NCBI GenBank assembly: GCA_002786505.1
Contig: PCTK01000071.1
Coordinates: forward strand, 1 to 6,946
Length of the DNA stretch: 6,946 nucleotides
Direction of reading: 5' to 3'
Source of the DNA: Nitrospinae bacterium CG22_combo_CG10-13_8_21_14_all_47_10
Lineage (GTDB): Bacteria > Nitrospinota > Nitrospinia > Nitrospinales > VA-1
Part shown: positions 5,928 through 6,946 of the stretch, piece by piece
Layout of the letters: the number at the start of each line of letters is the position of its first letter
How positions within the stretch are numbered: the first letter of the stretch is position 1
Translations under genes and position numbers: made by a program
The notes under the pieces: generated by a model
Database searches by the model: none
What the model saw: only the letters and a program-made list of their open reading frames with translations
Told to the model about the DNA's origin: nothing

Positions 5928-6946
5928 ATGGATTTCTTTACTCAAAATCTAAAGCTTTTACGGGAATGCGATCCTGAACTTGCAGAGCGTGTTGCTCTGC
6001 AATCTTTCCCTGAGAATGTCAATATCATTGCATCGAAAGATGGCTTTCCTGTTCCCCAAATCGCTGGAGTAACTTTACATAGTCAATACAGGCCTTTGGT
6101 TGAAGGGGAAAGGACGACAGTAGATTTTGTTTTTGACCCTGAACGAAAAACCATAGTGTATGGATTAGGGTTTGGCTATCACATTCAAGCCTTGCTACAG
6201 AAACAACCGGGGAAATTGACCGTTGTAGAGCCCTTGATGACCCTGTTCAAAGCCTTTATGACATGCGTGGACATAAAGCCTTTTTTGCCGCGGGTATGCT
6301 TCCGGATTGGTGAAACACCTGCTTGTTTGCTTGCCAGGCTTGAGCCGGATCGCTGGAATGTCTTCAAGCATCCTCCCTCCCTGAGAATTGGTGAAACCTA
6401 CTACAACCGGTTGAATGAAGGTCTGGAGATCAAGGATCTACTTCAACAGCGCGCTCTTAGAGTGATGATTGTGAATCCTGTTTATGGCGGCTCTTTACCC
6501 ACAGCTTACCACTGTGCCGGGGCTTTGAAGAATATGGGGCATGAAGTAGCCACTGTGGACTGCCAGGAATTTGAGCAAGGTTTTTTTTCTTTAAAAGGGG
6601 TAACTCGAAATCCGGAAAATTCTGAAATTCTTTCACGCACATTCATGAATTTCATGGGTGAAATAGCCGCCGCCAAGGCCGCGGAATTTCAACCCGATAT
6701 GGTTCTGGCTTTAGCCCAGGCCCCACTTACACCGGACGCTATCCAAAAATTAAGGATGTTGAAGGTCCCTGTTGTTTTCTGGTTTGTGGAAGATTTCAGG
6801 ACTCTGCCGTATTGGAAGGAGATTGCCACTTCTTATGACCATATTTTCACTTTACAAGATGGAGCGTTTCATGATGCTTTGAGATCCCAAGGGGTGAGGG
6901 ACTGCTATTATCTGCCGCAGGCCTGCTTTCCTGATATCCATAGGCC
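5928..6946 (+). CDS. Maf/DUF115-like plus CgeB-like glycosyltransferase, 3' end beyond the window
   Basis: 339 codons are visible and the frame is still open at the right edge. Residues 65-105 carry TIVYGLGFGYHIQALL (75-90) and LTVVEP (97-102), resembling the Rossmann-like region of Maf/DUF115 proteins, which act in flagellin glycosylation with nonulosonic acids. From about 178 a CgeB/DUF3880-type module begins: RVMIVNPVYGGSLPTAYHCA (178-197), ALKNMGHEV (199-207), PVVFWFVEDFRTLPYW (281-296), FTLQDGAF (307-314) and YLPQACFPDIH (328-338). The last two stretches align with LAQKAYV and LPLACDEEIH in the second module of the upstream protein, so the two modules are related. The catalytic C-terminal half (the E-A-x(2)-G-type motif region) lies outside the window. 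The start is the first ATG after the upstream stop, with a weak GGA 6 nt before it; the 11-nt gap implies one operon. The exact sugar and acceptor are unknown; flagellin or another surface structure is an inference. Confidence 0.85.
   Translation, partial: MDFFTQNLKLLRECDPELAERVALQSFPENVNIIASKDGFPVPQIAGVTLHSQYRPLVEGERTTVDFVFDPERKTIVYGLGFGYHIQALLQKQPGKLTVVEPLMTLFKAFMTCVDIKPFLPRVCFRIGETPACLLARLEPDRWNVFKHPPSLRIGETYYNRLNEGLEIKDLLQQRALRVMIVNPVYGGSLPTAYHCAGALKNMGHEVATVDCQEFEQGFFSLKGVTRNPENSEILSRTFMNFMGEIAAAKAAEFQPDMVLALAQAPLTPDAIQKLRMLKVPVVFWFVEDFRTLPYWKEIATSYDHIFTLQDGAFHDALRSQGVRDCYYLPQACFPDIHR

Noticed and set aside
6185..6642. Small minus-strand frames near the right end
   Set aside because: The + strand frame from 5928 is open throughout and has glycosyltransferase motifs; the antisense frames are low-complexity shadows.

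Overview
The window reads as bacterial chromosome: closely packed genes, mid-range base composition (mid-40s % GC by eye, not counted) and Shine-Dalgarno-like sites before most starts. There are five protein-coding genes and no RNA gene, CRISPR array, transposase or other sign of a mobile element. The mix of a formylglycine-generating-enzyme-like protein, a ribonuclease-inhibitor-type leucine-rich-repeat protein, a cytosolic sulfite-oxidase-like enzyme and large TPR/CgeB-type glycosyltransferases would fit a free-living aquatic Gram-negative such as Nitrospinota or a deltaproteobacterial relative. That placement is a low-confidence inference from gene content only.

Left part (1-1570, + strand): an exported FGE-sulfatase-fold protein is followed after only 2 nt by a leucine-rich-repeat protein built of eight repeats of exactly 27 residues. 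They are almost certainly co-transcribed. The first lacks the cysteine pair expected of a true formylglycine-generating enzyme.

Middle (1580-2266, - strand): a sulfite-oxidase-family molybdopterin oxidoreductase without export signal. It converges on the LRR gene with a 9-nt gap. Between it and the next gene lies a 266-nt divergent intergenic region (2267-2532). This holds an AT-rich inverted repeat, a candidate sigma70-type promoter and a clear 34-nt hairpin in the presumed leader of the next gene.

Right part (2533-6946, + strand): a surface-glycan or protein-glycosylation operon. Its first gene encodes a 1127-residue protein with two different GT-B glycosyltransferase modules, a SAM methyltransferase and six back-to-back 34-residue TPRs. 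Eleven nucleotides later starts a second large gene, cut by the window end, with a Maf/DUF115-like segment followed by a CgeB-like glycosyltransferase module related to the second module of the big protein. Together they look like machinery that adds and methylates sugars on a surface polymer or on a protein such as flagellin; the acceptor cannot be read from the sequence.

The most notable observation is that every module boundary in the 1127-residue protein carries an in-frame ATG preceded by a Shine-Dalgarno-like sequence. This suggests either a fossil of separate genes fused in order or internal translation of separate modules.
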